DNA from: Sclerodactyla briareus
Taxonomy: Eukaryota > Echinodermata > Holothuroidea > Dendrochirotida > Sclerodactylidae
Length of the DNA stretch: 64,000 bases
Assembly (NCBI GenBank): GCA_026419785.1
Contig: JAODTK010004443.1
Coordinates: 248,001-312,000, forward strand
Reading direction: 5' to 3'
The notes under the pieces: generated by a model
Database searches by the model: none
What the model was told of the DNA's origin: nothing
Seen by the model: the letters and a program-made list of their open reading frames with translations, nothing else
Position numbers and translations under genes: made by a program
In this document: piece after piece, positions 26,371 to 36,594 of the stretch
Layout of the letters: each line of letters begins with the position of its first letter
How positions within the stretch are numbered: position 1 is the first letter of the stretch

Positions 26371-28160
26371 GGGGACGATGCCCATGTCCCTCCTAACATT
26401 CGCCCGGTAGTTTTCAGTTCATATGTCAGGAGGTATTATTAGAGTCCATTATGGTATACATCAAACGGCGGAAACGCGTGCTAACATATCTTCCCGGCAT
26501 TATGGCATATTGAGTTCGACTGTACGCTAAGCTTTATAGAATATACCGTTCACAACAAGGAAATATCTGTGTATACTTTTCATCCTAGCAAAATGTGTCT
26601 GCATTTCTCCAATTCCCAGTACCCCGTAGGTCCGTACTCCGTACGTGTACGCTCATTGCGCCTGCATGTTTGTTTCTTTGTCCTATTCATCATTTACTAG
26701 TATTTTACTGTATTGTCACAAGGCATTGCAACTACTGCTATGTGTTAGACTGCAAATTATTCTGCCTATAATAATGCTCACTATTTCTACTTCTGTACAT
26801 GGGGAATTCAATATGTTGCTCATACATGACTATGATAAATGACTATGTAGACTGTTTGTTCGTGACTTCATTGGATCGCAAAACGATGAACGTAAATGAA
26901 GATTTGTTTTTATCAAGTTCGTATATAGAATTCTCTTGTCTGTTATAAAGCTTGCTATTCCTATTCTGTAAATTCCAAAAAAATCCGGAATGGCCTCAAT
27001 AGAAGTGTATTAGAGTGAACTTTGAGGAATTGTGACCATTTTATAGATCTCATTACGATGGCGAATGTAAATGAAGATTGTTAGACAAAAAATCTACGTC
27101 ATGGGAACGTGCTCTCACCTTTTACAAATCCCGAAATCCATTATTTCAAATACATCGAAATTTTTAAAAAGCACCCTCCGATGTCGAGAGTTAAATGATG
27201 CGGCAAATAAGATGCGAGCAGATATAATATCCCGATATATTTGCATTGTATCACCATGACCATAAGTAATGCAATAAGTGATGAAGAAGACAAAAGTATA
27301 TTAGAACACTCGGCCATGGATCCGTAAGTGTAAACGAGATTCTTTTAAATTTGCTATTTCCTATTAATTGAAAACCCAGGCTGACAGCCTCGCGGAAAGT
27401 GAACGCCCGCGTGAATGGTTATGTCAGCTCCTGGCCTATTGTATATTTAGACAGTTTGTGTCCTGAGAATAAGTAGTGTATGGAGAAGAGCATCTAATCC
27501 TCATACTCACTGCCGAGTCACGTCCGACCCCCGTGGAAGAGGTGGAAGCCCTCTCGGACAAAAGAGTAATGATCCCCATCAACTGATTAACCCATTTGGG
27601 AATATATATATATATATATCGACAAAAATAAAACAGAACTTCATGACAAACAATGGTGTGATGATCTCTCCATTGTGTCCACCGTGGTCGGTGAGCTGTG
27701 CATATGCGTGTAATATCCATATCAGTTATTGAAACACCACACCCATGAATACAGTACTTTGATTGGTAGTGAACATTGCCAGAAAGTTGTAGTAGTTCGA
27801 TCGTGTTCACAGCCTCATTTTTTCCATTATCATCTGCTTAAATTATTGCGGAGCCTTCTCCAATTGGGACTGTGTCGCTGTGTCATTGTCCATACACCTG
27901 TACACGCTCATTATTGAGTGACTCGAACCCTGTTGCCCGAAAGGCTGTACTGCTATGTGGGTTGATCGAAATCGTGTCACCTCTCCGTAACTGACGGTGT
28001 CGCTGACATACCGCCATTATTTGCCCGAATTTTGTTCATTCTCCAGGATTCGGTAAGCCTCGCACGCCATTCGCAACGGGGTCAAGTTATTAAATTTCTT
28101 CAGGAAAAAAAAATACAGCTGAAACAAACATTAAAACTAAAATGCGTGCGTTATTATGTA
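26371..28160. other. No recognisable gene; short (TA)n
   Basis: A small (TA)n run lies at 27602-27619. A minus-strand ORF of 124 codons (27436-27810) crosses it and is unrecognised. No other feature is supportable. Confidence 0.4.
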
Positions 28161-28172
28161 CAAAAATGTAAT

Positions 28173-28204
<32 letters not shown>

Positions 28205-28268
28205 AAATAATAATAATAATAATAATAATAATACTAATATAATAATAATAATATAATAATAATATATG
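28161..28268. repeat. (TTA)n/(AAT)n microsatellite, 3' tail of a LINE
   Basis: Near-pure AAT/ATA trinucleotides. It directly abuts the 3' end of the minus-strand LINE at 28269-29025, so on that strand it is a (TTA)n tail. CR1/L2-type LINEs commonly end in such microsatellites in place of poly(A). Confidence 0.9.
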
Positions 28269-29025
28269 AAATGCCTATATAGCGCTTCACATAATGGAAA
28301 TCTCGAAGCGCTTTACATAGACAATACTGAAAGCATAAGTGCCCTGAACGAAACAAGTATCAACAACTAAAGAACTTCGTGAAAAGGTATGTCTTCAGAT
28401 TAGATTTGAAAGTGTTGAATACCCACCAGTCGGAGCGACTGTGGTAAGCGTTTTCACAAACTCGGCACAATTGGTCGGTAAACCGTTAGTGCGTCGAGCG
28501 AAGCGTGTGCCCCGTCATACGGATAGACAGAAGCTCTCCGGGTGTAACCGGGCCATATTATGGAAAAAAAAAATCAAAAGTGAGGCAAATTTGTTGGCGA
28601 TGCGAGGGATATTACGACCATTTGCCAATTTTCCAAAGTGTCAAAGTCGCAGACCTGAATATGTTGGCAACAGGAGCAGACATGGGGCAGTGTATCGAAA
28701 CGTAGCACCCAAATTACGAGCACTGTTAGAGTAAGCAATACTGACATCACCAATTTGAATACCAAGCAAGAGGTCCGGGGACATGAAGCTGAGGGTCATC
28801 AGCATATAACATTTATAATTGATCTTTTGGTGAAGTATGATGTCTTCGAGAGCGGGTTGTGTTTAGACTGAACAAGACCGGTCCCAATACCGAGCCCCGT
28901 GGGACGCGGTAATCGAGCACCACAACTCTCGACGTGGTTGACCCAATGGTCACCCGTTGTGTTCTGCCCAGAATGTAAGATCTGATGTCAAATGTACACC
29001 TCAACTCAATTTCTCTGTACATTTC
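28269..29025 (-). mobile_element. 5'-truncated LINE with GCGCTATATA 3' end
   Basis: From right to left on the minus strand: RSYILGRTQRVTIGSTTS and VPRGSVLGPVLFSL (28813-29022, RT B motif), ADDPQLH at 28783-28803 (the A/C-motif catalytic Asp pair, shifted by an indel), an IGDVSI-like and SARNLG-like region in 28574-28765, and a C-terminal FNTFKSNLKTYLF-like helix near 28385-28425. The 3' end is GAAGCGCTATATAGGCAT followed by the (TTA)n tail. The truncated 5' end, frameshifts and stops make it a dead copy. The motif set is of L2/CR1 style. Confidence 0.85.
28813..29022 (-). pseudogene. RT B-motif fragment of the 28-29 kb LINE
   Basis: A 69-codon segment contains a YILGRTQRVTIG strand and VPRGSVLGPVLFSL. 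This is the classic non-LTR RT motif (x-x-G-V-P-Q-G-S-V-L-G-P-x-L-F), with Gln replaced by Arg. It is immediately followed in another frame by the ADD motif. Confidence 0.85.
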
Positions 29026-30575
29026 CGATTCATCTGTTTATTACTCATATGACCTATTGTTATTGGTTACGTTATTGGTAAAGTGAGTCGTACATATTTA
29101 TATCTTACGTAATGGAATCGATAGTTTGCCGCTTATATTGTCCACCTGACACTATTTCCGCTATAGTCGGCTCGAATTATAGCATTGTTGGTTCAAGTGT
29201 ACTGGCTTTCGCTTTTGTCGACTGCCAACTAATAGTTCAATCGAGGTTTGTCAGTAAAGAGGGCGTTCTCATACGATAAACAGGGGATTTAAAGAAAATT
29301 GATTATCACAAACAATTTTTCCCGATGATATATTTCATAGGCCCAGTTGGCCAATATACATCCCTCAGTAAGTTAAATATAGACATTTGTTACATAGGCG
29401 CCCGAAAATTTCAAAATTAGAAAAATGAATAACATTGAGCAATCTTTTTCATAACGGTATATAGTCTGCATGGAGTCGTTAACAGGTCGATTTGCTAAAG
29501 AGGCTATGTCTGTAGTTACAAGCGGAAAAGCTGGAAGGCGAATTGTGCATGACGTCACAACGAAATAGTAGGTTGTGATTATTAAAAACGTCACTGCATA
29601 CACTCAATACAATATTAATTTCGATAGCAGTGGACGTCGTTCATTGTCACAGTGCTGCGAGACACCTTTCAGAAATCCCCTGAGAAATCTTGTGTGTGTG
29701 TGTGTGTCGTTCCTTCGGCGGGTATCTGCCAATTAGCAGGCAATTGTAAATTATTTTTTACATTTTTGTTCCGTCTGGTTTGTTCTGGTATATCTTTCAA
29801 AATAGTTACCATATGTTGAGCCACATCTGTTCCAAACTGCTATTGATTTGAAAGTAATTTTGCCTAACCGTTAGGTTGTCAGCCGTTATAAAGAATGCCG
29901 TGTCATGTGTTTTGACTACTTCCAATAACCAGTCCATATTCCTGAAGGCATGCGAGCGACATGGTGGTATACATATACACGGGGACTTCCCCGATTTCAA
30001 TCTGTTATTTACGTCACCAGTCATCGAAACAATCCCGATTGTGAGATATAATCTGTTAACCTCTATTGTGCTTTGTAATAAGAATATAGAGGGATACATT
30101 GTATCAGTAGTACGGACGGAGAGGACAGAATCTCTAATGGGGGAGGGAGGACAGTTCCATCCATCACCCTAGATACGTCAAAATCTGTGCGATGTAAGGA
30201 AAATCTGATTGAAATGTGCTATCGAATTGATTAGGGTAAACAAGCATATTATGACTATAATATAAGGTTGGTCGTGGCCAATATCACGTTATGAAGCAAA
30301 TTAAAATATGCCTCGGGTCCACCGTCCACGGTTCAGACGTATGTTACTATAGGCAATAAATGATGATCTACTGGCAATGTGTTCAGTTATCAATGTGTTA
30401 ATTATAAGAGGTGAGATATCGGACCGCGGACCGCCAGCAAAAAAAAAACGGTTTTGTTAAGTGTCTGTGATCCAGAAAACCAGCTTTAGTATCCAAAATA
30501 TATAGGTATACAAACAATGACTGACTACCTGATCGAGGGTACGTTAATATACAGATAACAACTCGTTCATGTTAA
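29026..30575. other. No recognisable gene
   Basis: Contains a short (GT)n at 29693-29708. ORFs on both strands around 29806-30172 overlap each other and are unrecognised. Confidence 0.4.
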
Positions 30576-30577
30576 AT

Positions 30578-30637
30578 GTATTATTATATATATAATATAT
30601 ATATATATAATATATATATTAAATATATATATATATG

Positions 30638-30683
<46 letters not shown>

Positions 30684-30715
30684 ATAATATTATGTATATG
30701 TATATATATGGGTAG
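30578..30715. repeat. (TA)n microsatellite
   Basis: TATATA runs with short interruptions, including a tract of about 30 bp at 30643-30676. Can form hairpins. Confidence 0.92.
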
Positions 30716-32060
30716 TTGAAAATTTTAGTTTAGTTTAGGTTTGTGTCAATTGACAGCGCAAACGTCTTGGTAGCTGCGGGAAAAGATAGGCCCGTAGGTG
30801 TAGTGGACAGTTAAAATGATTGTCAAGGAACAATGTTTTTGTATCCATAGTATGCCCTCCCCATATCTTCCCTAAAACACTCCACTCGGCTGCCACGGAA
30901 ATTCCAATTATCGTAAATCCTGACAATGACACCTTTGAAACACAATCATTGCAGTCTAAATCTAACATGTGGAAACACTCTTCTTTGTGGGTCACCAGCC
31001 ATCAATCTAGAAGCTTAGATGTGTTGACAGCCAAATCATCATCTGGAAATGAAAATGGGACTTTCAAATCTTAACAAACGGAAAGTTCTCCCATCCCAAC
31101 GGAAGCATGTATTAGTATCGGCAGTGTTTCATGATCATGAATGATTTCTCTTGGGGCATTATCTTTCGTAGGAAAAATGTCAAAACGGGGGGGGCCTAGG
31201 AGGCCTTAAGCTATGTATGTATGTCCACAGGTGAACCTAGCCTACGCTGTTGAATTTTCTATCATTATGCAGGGATCGTTAAGCCTAAAAAATGGAATCC
31301 ACTGTCTGAAGACAGTGGCAAATAATATGCTGCAAATTGGGAAAGAGCATTGACATTATTATCCCACATGTGTTTCTCAGTTCACATTTTTTGGAAGAAT
31401 TGTTCCTAACGTTATTTACAGTGATTTGCCTACCAGAACAACAAATCACGAGAAATACATACCTTTATCTAGTCTTGGATATCTTACTGAGAAGTTGTCC
31501 AGCAGCGATTTGCTGCAACATTGATATGTGTTCTCTAGATTGTAATCTAGCCGCACGTCGGGTTTAACCTTCTTCATGAAGTACAATGCCTGGGAGCTCT
31601 CGCATGCATAATCAGCGTAGAGACTGCATACAGTGGATTACGCTGTATGTTGTATAAATATGCCGGGACATTTTACATTTTTTTACTACAGTATCATGAC
31701 ACACGTGTCTGTATATCTCTGTCACAGCGATGTGGGTGGACCGTGTGCCATCATGTCACACAGTGCTACTTCATGCTGTCTGCATGTAGTGAAATGACAG
31801 CGTGGATGAACACCTTCACTGCAAATGTGACTGCTCTAGGGAGGGAGCAACAGACGGGGGGCTCCCTTGGCACGTGAGACATCAGCATGTCCGGTGTGAA
31901 CATGACAAATATTATAATCCGAAACACTAGTGTCTGCAGCCTGCGGATTTGAATAGTGGATGTAGATAGCTGAAATGTCAGGAAAGCAACAGTTGTCCGT
32001 GGAGATTCCAGCAATCGCAGTGGTGTATTTTAGTATGTATGTGCGTTCACTGTCTGTCAT
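30716..32060. other. Unannotated; one coding-like open stretch
   Basis: A plus-strand open stretch at 30820-31074 (84 codons) has a mixed Ser/Thr/Asn-rich composition (e.g. TEIPIIVNPDNDTFE) with no methionine start in frame at its left edge. It could be a terminal exon of an unknown gene, but the evidence is weak. A perfect 9-bp stem with a 2-base loop, CCACTGTCT-GA-AGACAGTGG, lies at 31299-31318. Confidence 0.35.
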
Positions 32061-32727
32061 TATATCCCCGCAGCACTTTTAAGTGTTCAGGGATATTATA
32101 GTTTTGGGCGTGTTAGCCGCCCGTTTACGCCGCTACGCCGGCCGCCACACCGCCGCCGCCCAGCGCCGCCTCGCCGCCGCCCTTCGGGAAACTTTAGGCG
32201 TTTTTTAGCGCATAACTCTTATCGCTCATCCGATCGATCTGAAAATGGTACACATGTCGTCCTACTAAAATCTCGGCTGAGTTCGAAAGGGGGCATCGCT
32301 GCGGTCTGCTGCCCTCTATTTTGTAGGTTTTAACGAAATTTACAGAGTTAAGCCGATTTACACGAAACTTGGTGGGTAGGGACAAACAATGGTCCCGAAA
32401 GTCATGACTGTGATTTCAAGGTCACCAGGTCAAATTTGTGGGTTGTCTTTTTTCTCTCGAAAATACAAGTTAGTCCGATCTACATGAAACTTGGTGAGTT
32501 GTGACCAAAGTTGGTTCCGAAAAACATAACGGTGATTCCAAGTCACGCAGAGTCAAGTCTTGCGTTTCATTTGTGATCCTTCTAACTTTGTCGGACTTGA
32601 ACGAAACTTGGACAGTTGGTCTGAACAACAGGTAGGGAATTTAAAAGTCACCAAAGGTCAAATAGACTTAAAAATTTAATGTGCCTCCTTCAAAAGAGTC
32701 CACGAAAGCCATTTGTGCGGGGATATA
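32061..32727. mobile_element. Interspersed element with ATATCCCC / GGGGATAT ends, copy 2
   Basis: Begins TATATCCCC and ends GGGGATATA followed by CACGT, as in the copy at 3841-4563. After the left end a stem-like GCACTTTTAAGTGTTCAGGGA is followed by CCGCCGC-rich text, then TTAGCGCATAACTC and ATCTCGG-TG(A/G)GTTCGAAAG. Subrepeats with ACTTGG landmarks lie near 32367, 32488 and 32606 and include AAGGTCACC motifs. No transposase. A non-autonomous DNA transposon is the most likely nature. Confidence 0.65.
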
Positions 32728-33298
32728 CACGTCGGCGGTTTACCCTCCTGCACAATTCTATTTGTTTTTTGATGGGTTCTTGCGAATGCCCCAGGGCCGG
32801 GACTTGATGTGGCACACTGCTATCACCCTGTCCTAGTGAATTACACACTAAACAAGCCGCCTCACCCTATGCCCAGAGCACGTTTCACCAGTATACACCA
32901 CCCACCGTTTTGAGCTAACAAAATCAAAATTGGAAACTCAGTCTGTTTGGCTTTGTTTTGCTCAGTGGGGTCGATTTTTCTTTGGCTGGGGGGGAGACTG
33001 GTAGGAATACTGTTCAATCGGAGCGCCCCATTTGGTGGCACAAAGTGGACCAAAAACATTTGGTTTTAAGCTGCATATACCGTTTCAATTTAAACCTATA
33101 ATGTATAACAAATCTATGAGTCCAGGATGATCAATGAATCATATTACGATGACTCATCATCGGTTTTAAATGCAATCAAATGTATTTATGCATGTATTAT
33201 TATCCGCCAATTCATCAATTCTTTTATTGGTTTTCAGCAGGCTTCCATGACCTTCCAACACCTGATTGACCTTTACCGCTTTAAACCTTAATGTCTAA
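32728..33298. other. No recognisable feature
   Basis: About 570 bp with no repeat or domain I can identify. A short G run is at 32990-32995. Confidence 0.4.
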
Positions 33299-33355
33299 AC
33301 TAACACCAACTCAGTCAATAATCAAGCGTGTGGCTTCCTTGTCTGTGTTTTTCAG

Positions 33356-33571
33356 GAATCATCACAAGAAACTGATGTGATCCCACTCTCCCCTGCGGAA
33401 CCAGCGGAGGAGATATTGAAATTGGATCAAGCTAAGGTTGACCATTCGCGTCAGAATCTAGAGGTCCAGAAAAAAAAATGCTGTGTTTGTAATGGAGTCC
33501 ATGGAGATGGAGCATTGCTCAAGCCAAAGTCAGAGCAATGGAATCCACCCCTTCCTGACACCCCCCTCTAA
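33356..33571 (+). CDS. Possible orphan terminal exon of unknown protein
   Basis: A good 3' splice-site-like sequence (pyrimidine-rich TTCCTTGTCTGTGTTTTTCAG ending at 33355) is followed by 71 open codons in phase 0, ending in a stop at 33569-33571. The stretch is Glu/Lys/Gln-rich at first (AEEILKLDQAKVDHSRQ), has a small Cys cluster (KKKCCVCNG) and a Pro-rich end. I do not recognise a family. A run of nine A at 33468-33476 could be an error hot-spot. It could equally be chance: the frame is also open upstream to 33299. No matching upstream exon was found. Confidence 0.25.
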   Translation, partial: ESSQETDVIPLSPAEPAEEILKLDQAKVDHSRQNLEVQKKKCCVCNGVHGDGALLKPKSEQWNPPLPDTPL

Positions 33572-33699
33572 AAATGAAAATATTAACGCTTTCACTTTCA
33601 GATCACTCTCAAAGCTATCATGTTCCTGCTGCCCTCATCCTTTGTTGTGCCTGGGATTATTGCTGCACTTTGTACATCAATAACAGAAAGGGATCATTT

Positions 33700-33845
33700 A
33701 CTCATTATAGGGAACCCACATACCAGTATGAGCTTTTCATCCATCCAGGTGGATCGAGTTATCGTGTTATAGTTTTTTTCACAATTTTCCAATTCTGTCC
33801 ATTTGACCTCTCATTGACCTTTGAATATGTTCTGCATTGACTTTG
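33700..33845 (+). repeat. Solo unit of the ~300-bp repeat seen at 13.5-14.2 kb
   Basis: Shares ATGAGCTTTTCATCCATCC and the GGTGG-TCGAGTTATCGTGTT block, followed by TTTTTTCACAATTT, with the tandem array at 13475-14215. This makes the unit a dispersed repeat. Confidence 0.7.
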
Positions 33846-34070
33846 TGGAGGTCCCGACAGTGCCACTGTGCGCCACAACGGCTGATTTTTCATAACGATT
33901 TCTGCTGGGATGACACTTCCATGACAGTGTAAATCCCTGGATTTAATAAATGGAAGGTATCAAAATTTCACATGCATTACCATTGTACTTTGAATAAACT
34001 TTTTTAATATTGTACAGTATTACTATAACATCAAAATATACATGTATATATTCTAAAACCCAGTGGGCCA

Positions 34071-34340
34071 TTACTCTGATTGCAAGGTTATATTATGCAT
34101 CTCAGGAAAATAAATAATGGCAATCCCAACCACGTCATCAACAGCAGCAGGAGCTACTTCAGCTTCTTCAGTAACTGGAACATACTCATAGGCTTGCTGT
34201 ATTTGATTGTATTTGCTAATGTTAAACACATGCAACAAGCCAAGGGCCATATCCACCACGTTGATGATGTAGATGCCCGTGGAGATGAAGAAAACTGTGT
34301 GATTGCCTAAGGCCATGTCAATCAATAGACATGACTCCAT
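34071..34340 (-). other. Coding-like open stretch of unknown origin
   Basis: An 89-codon minus-strand stretch has a hydrophobic segment (FFISTGIYIINVV ... LGLLHVF) followed by an acidic/Ala-Val-rich part (VPVTEEAEVAPAAVDDVVG). The segment at 34257-34303 is a near-identical inverted copy of the Harbinger intron/exon boundary at 34497-34545, so at least this part derives from a transposon and not from a membrane protein. The rest is unidentified. Confidence 0.3.
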
Positions 34341-34525
34341 AGTTGTTGTTAATCGCTATATTAACAAAATGTTTGCTTTGCTGACTAGAGGAATATATGT
34401 TCCTAGATTATAATAGACAGGTCAGTTGACTGATGATTTTTTTTTCGGCATCAAATCCATCCACTGTTATTGTCAATTTTATGCAACAATTTTATGAATC
34501 ACACAGTTATTCTTCAACTCCACGG

Positions 34526-34775
34526 GCATCTACATCATCAACGTGCAGCTTGTGTGTGATCATAAATACCGGATCACAAATGTTGTATAGCGAGATGGCT
34601 AGGAGGCACGCACGACTTAAGAATCCCCCAGGAAAGTCGTCTCGGCCAGGCCTTACCAATGGGGAACTACGTGACATCCTCCTGCGAGATCTGGGGTAAC
34701 CTCTGAAGCCGTGGTTGTTAACACCAATCCTCAACCCACAAACAGCAGCAGAAGAAGCATACATCAGGTCATTCG
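34526..34775 (+). pseudogene. Harbinger (HARBI1-like) transposase, C-terminal part of DDE domain
   Basis: The start of the second exon reads IYIINVQLVCDHKYRITNVV, then in a shifted frame ARWLGGTHDLRI (the T-H-D aspartate is the second catalytic Asp of PIF/Harbinger DDE enzymes), then in a third frame NGELRDILLRDLG and LKPWLLTPILNPQTAAEEAY. These are in the family order. The match stops at about 34775, before the catalytic Glu, where LINE sequence begins. Two frameshifts and an in-frame stop (TAG at 34588) make it non-functional. The left edge sits at a phase-1 intron boundary that fits the exon end at 35871. Confidence 0.8.
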
Positions 34776-35738
34776 AATCTGATCCGTAGACATCTGTATG
34801 ACTGTGATACTAAAACGAAAGACATTGCTTATAAGTCTCTGGTTCGTCCCTGTTTGGAATATAGCTCCTCAGATTTGGATCCTTAAAGCTTGTAACATTA
34901 AGAAGCTGGAAATTGTTCAGCGCAAAGCTGCAAGATTTGTTTGCAAGGATCACCGTCGGTCAACCAGTGTCGCATGGCTCCTGCAACATCTTGCCTGGCC
35001 TACCTTGCAGGAGAGAAGGCGCAATGCACGACTCAAGCTGTTTCATAATTCCATTAACGACATATTGGCTTTACCGGTTCCTGATTTCATGGAGTAACAG
35101 ACTAACTATCGCACCCGATCATCATCAGTGAATGGACTTAACTATAGACATGTTATTGTTAATACCGACGTCTTCAGGTGGTCATTTTGGCCCAGAACAA
35201 TTCCAGATTGGAATGCATCTAGTCTCACTATGCAGGAATTAAGCAGTCTTGTGGTGTTTTCTGGTGATGGTGTAAATTCCGGCCTTCCCCCACCCCATGC
35301 ATGCCGGAGTGATTAAGTATTGTGAGTTCGTCTGACTGATGAGAGGCAACTTTGGGGGTGAGCTCGCAGATTGTATTATGACAATGCCAGGTACATATTC
35401 TTTGTGTCGTACGCAGTACCCATGCATGTTGGGGTGAAATGTCCACCTGGATGATGAAAATGAAAGTACCTTGAGGGATGAGATTGCATTGTTCTATGAC
35501 AGTGCGTGACACATTGGGTTTGTGTCATTAAACAGTATTATCATCCCTCTTCCCATGTACGCTGGGGTTACTATACCTAATGATGTCATATTCACATGAC
35601 TATCGTGATTGAAGCAGTATGAAACAGTATGTTGTGTACTTTGTGTTGTTGGCTCTTCCCAGAGCGCTTTGTAACCTTTTTTTCTGAAAAAGGCGCTATA
35701 TAAATGTCTATATGTATGTATGTATGTATGTTACATAC
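34772..35738 (+). mobile_element. 5'-truncated CR1-like LINE (C-terminal domain and 3' end)
   Basis: Starts abruptly inside the C-terminal domain: RRHLYDCDTKTKDIAYKSL, then VRP-LEYSSQIWDP, KLEIVQRKAARFV and LQERRRNARLKLFHN (frame 34798-35097 and neighbours), followed by FWPRTIPDWNASS (35128-35316). The 3' region ends GGCGCTATATAAATGT with a (TATG)n tail at 35711-35732. Severe 5' truncation is normal for LINE insertions. It lies against the broken Harbinger transposase, suggesting insertion into it or a rearrangement. Confidence 0.88.
34798..35316 (+). pseudogene. LINE ORF2 C-terminal coding remnant
   Basis: Two segments (34798-35097, 99 codons, and 35128-35316, 62 codons) are separated by one stop and frameshift. 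Motifs: ACNIKKLEIVQRKAARFVCK, HLAWPTLQERRRNARL, and RTIPDWNASS near the end, equivalent to the WNSLP tail motif of CR1/Jockey proteins. Less decayed than the other LINE copies in the window. Confidence 0.85.
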
Positions 35739-35860
35739 CTCTTTCTATGCAGGTTGGGGTGACTGAACCTAGTAATGTCACCTGACTAATGGGAGGCAAT
35801 TTTAGTGGTGGACTTGCATTGTTTATGATAATACTGATGCATTCGCCTCGTCATAAAGGG
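35291..35860 (+). repeat. ~125-bp tandem repeat in and beyond the LINE 3' region
   Basis: The landmark CATG(C/T)A(T/C)G(C/T)(C/T)GGGG-TGA occurs near 35296, 35421 and 35554, and a variant TATGCAGGTTGGGGTGA at 35746. Each is followed by (A/C)CTGA-TGATG/AG and GAG-TTGCA(T/G)TG. The first three copies lie before the GCGCTATATA 3' end, and the fourth lies after the (TATG)n tail. So the LINE 3' end has either been copied inside an existing array or a second LINE 3' end follows directly. Confidence 0.65.
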
Positions 35861-35870
35861 CGTGACTCAC

Positions 35871-36292
35871 CTTTACGGTGCACATACATACAGGGATTCT
35901 GCCGGTCCAAGAAGCACTCCATGAAGCTTCACGTGCGTCCCGTCAATAGCCCCCACCACACGAGGAAATCTTCGAGTTCTCGCAAAACCTGCCTGTTTCT
36001 GTTGAACTGATGCAATGTCAGCCGGAAACCTGATGAACTGGTGCTGTATTCTGCAAACTTCCTTGATGACGCGTTTGACTGCACGGTTTGCAGTTGCAAC
36101 ACTAACTCCATGGGGTTCTGCACCCGAGTCATCCGTTATTGACCCATGCCCCAGAAACCGCAACGCAATAAATACTTGCAACGAGGGCGGCAGAGCTGGG
36201 TTGCGATGGGTCGGATGTTGCAAGCGCTCCTGCAGCAGGTCGATCACACGAAGGCAATCAAGCCGTCTGCTGAAACGGTATTTCTGAAACAT
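35871..36292 (-). pseudogene. Harbinger (HARBI1-like) transposase, N-terminal exon
   Basis: Reading from ATG at 36292: an N-terminal helical part (MFQKYRFSRRLDCLRVIDLL), then SLQVFIALRFLGHGS, SVATANRAVKRVIKEVC and RFPRVVGAIDGTHVKL. The D of GAIDGTH (DGTH at 35933-35944) is the first catalytic Asp of the DDE triad. After VLLGPAESLYV the listed frame stops, but the next frame reads MYVHRKG and runs to AAAG/GTGAGT at 35871/35870, a textbook 5' splice site. One frameshift is therefore present near 35900. Exon 2 is absent on this strand; the only matching sequence is on the plus strand at 34526. Confidence 0.85.
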
Positions 36293-36594
36293 TTCTTAAT
36301 CGTTCCTTTCCACCTCCGCTAATGCCAAATATATTGCCATCTTGTTAGTTGTATGACTTATGTCGTTGTTGTTAAGCGAACTGACAGTGGTTTTGGGCTT
36401 GAAATTCCCGCCAAAATTACATGCGACACTACTTAGAAACACTCTTAAGTCTGCTGAAGATCATTAAGTTAAGGAACGATTCTACCTTTGATTTTGGAAC
36501 AAATTCTTCCTAAGTAGCTTTATGAGATAGAAAGTTAGAAAGTCTAAAGTAAGGATTATCGTTCCTATGTCCAACTCAGGAATATGAGATAAAG
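36293..36594. other. Upstream flank of Harbinger exon
   Basis: Should contain the 5' end of the Harbinger element. An imperfect inverted pair (AGGAACGATTCTACCTTTGA near 36473 and its approximate complement near 36550-36570) may be remains of a terminal or MITE-like structure. Boundaries are not definable by eye. Confidence 0.35.
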
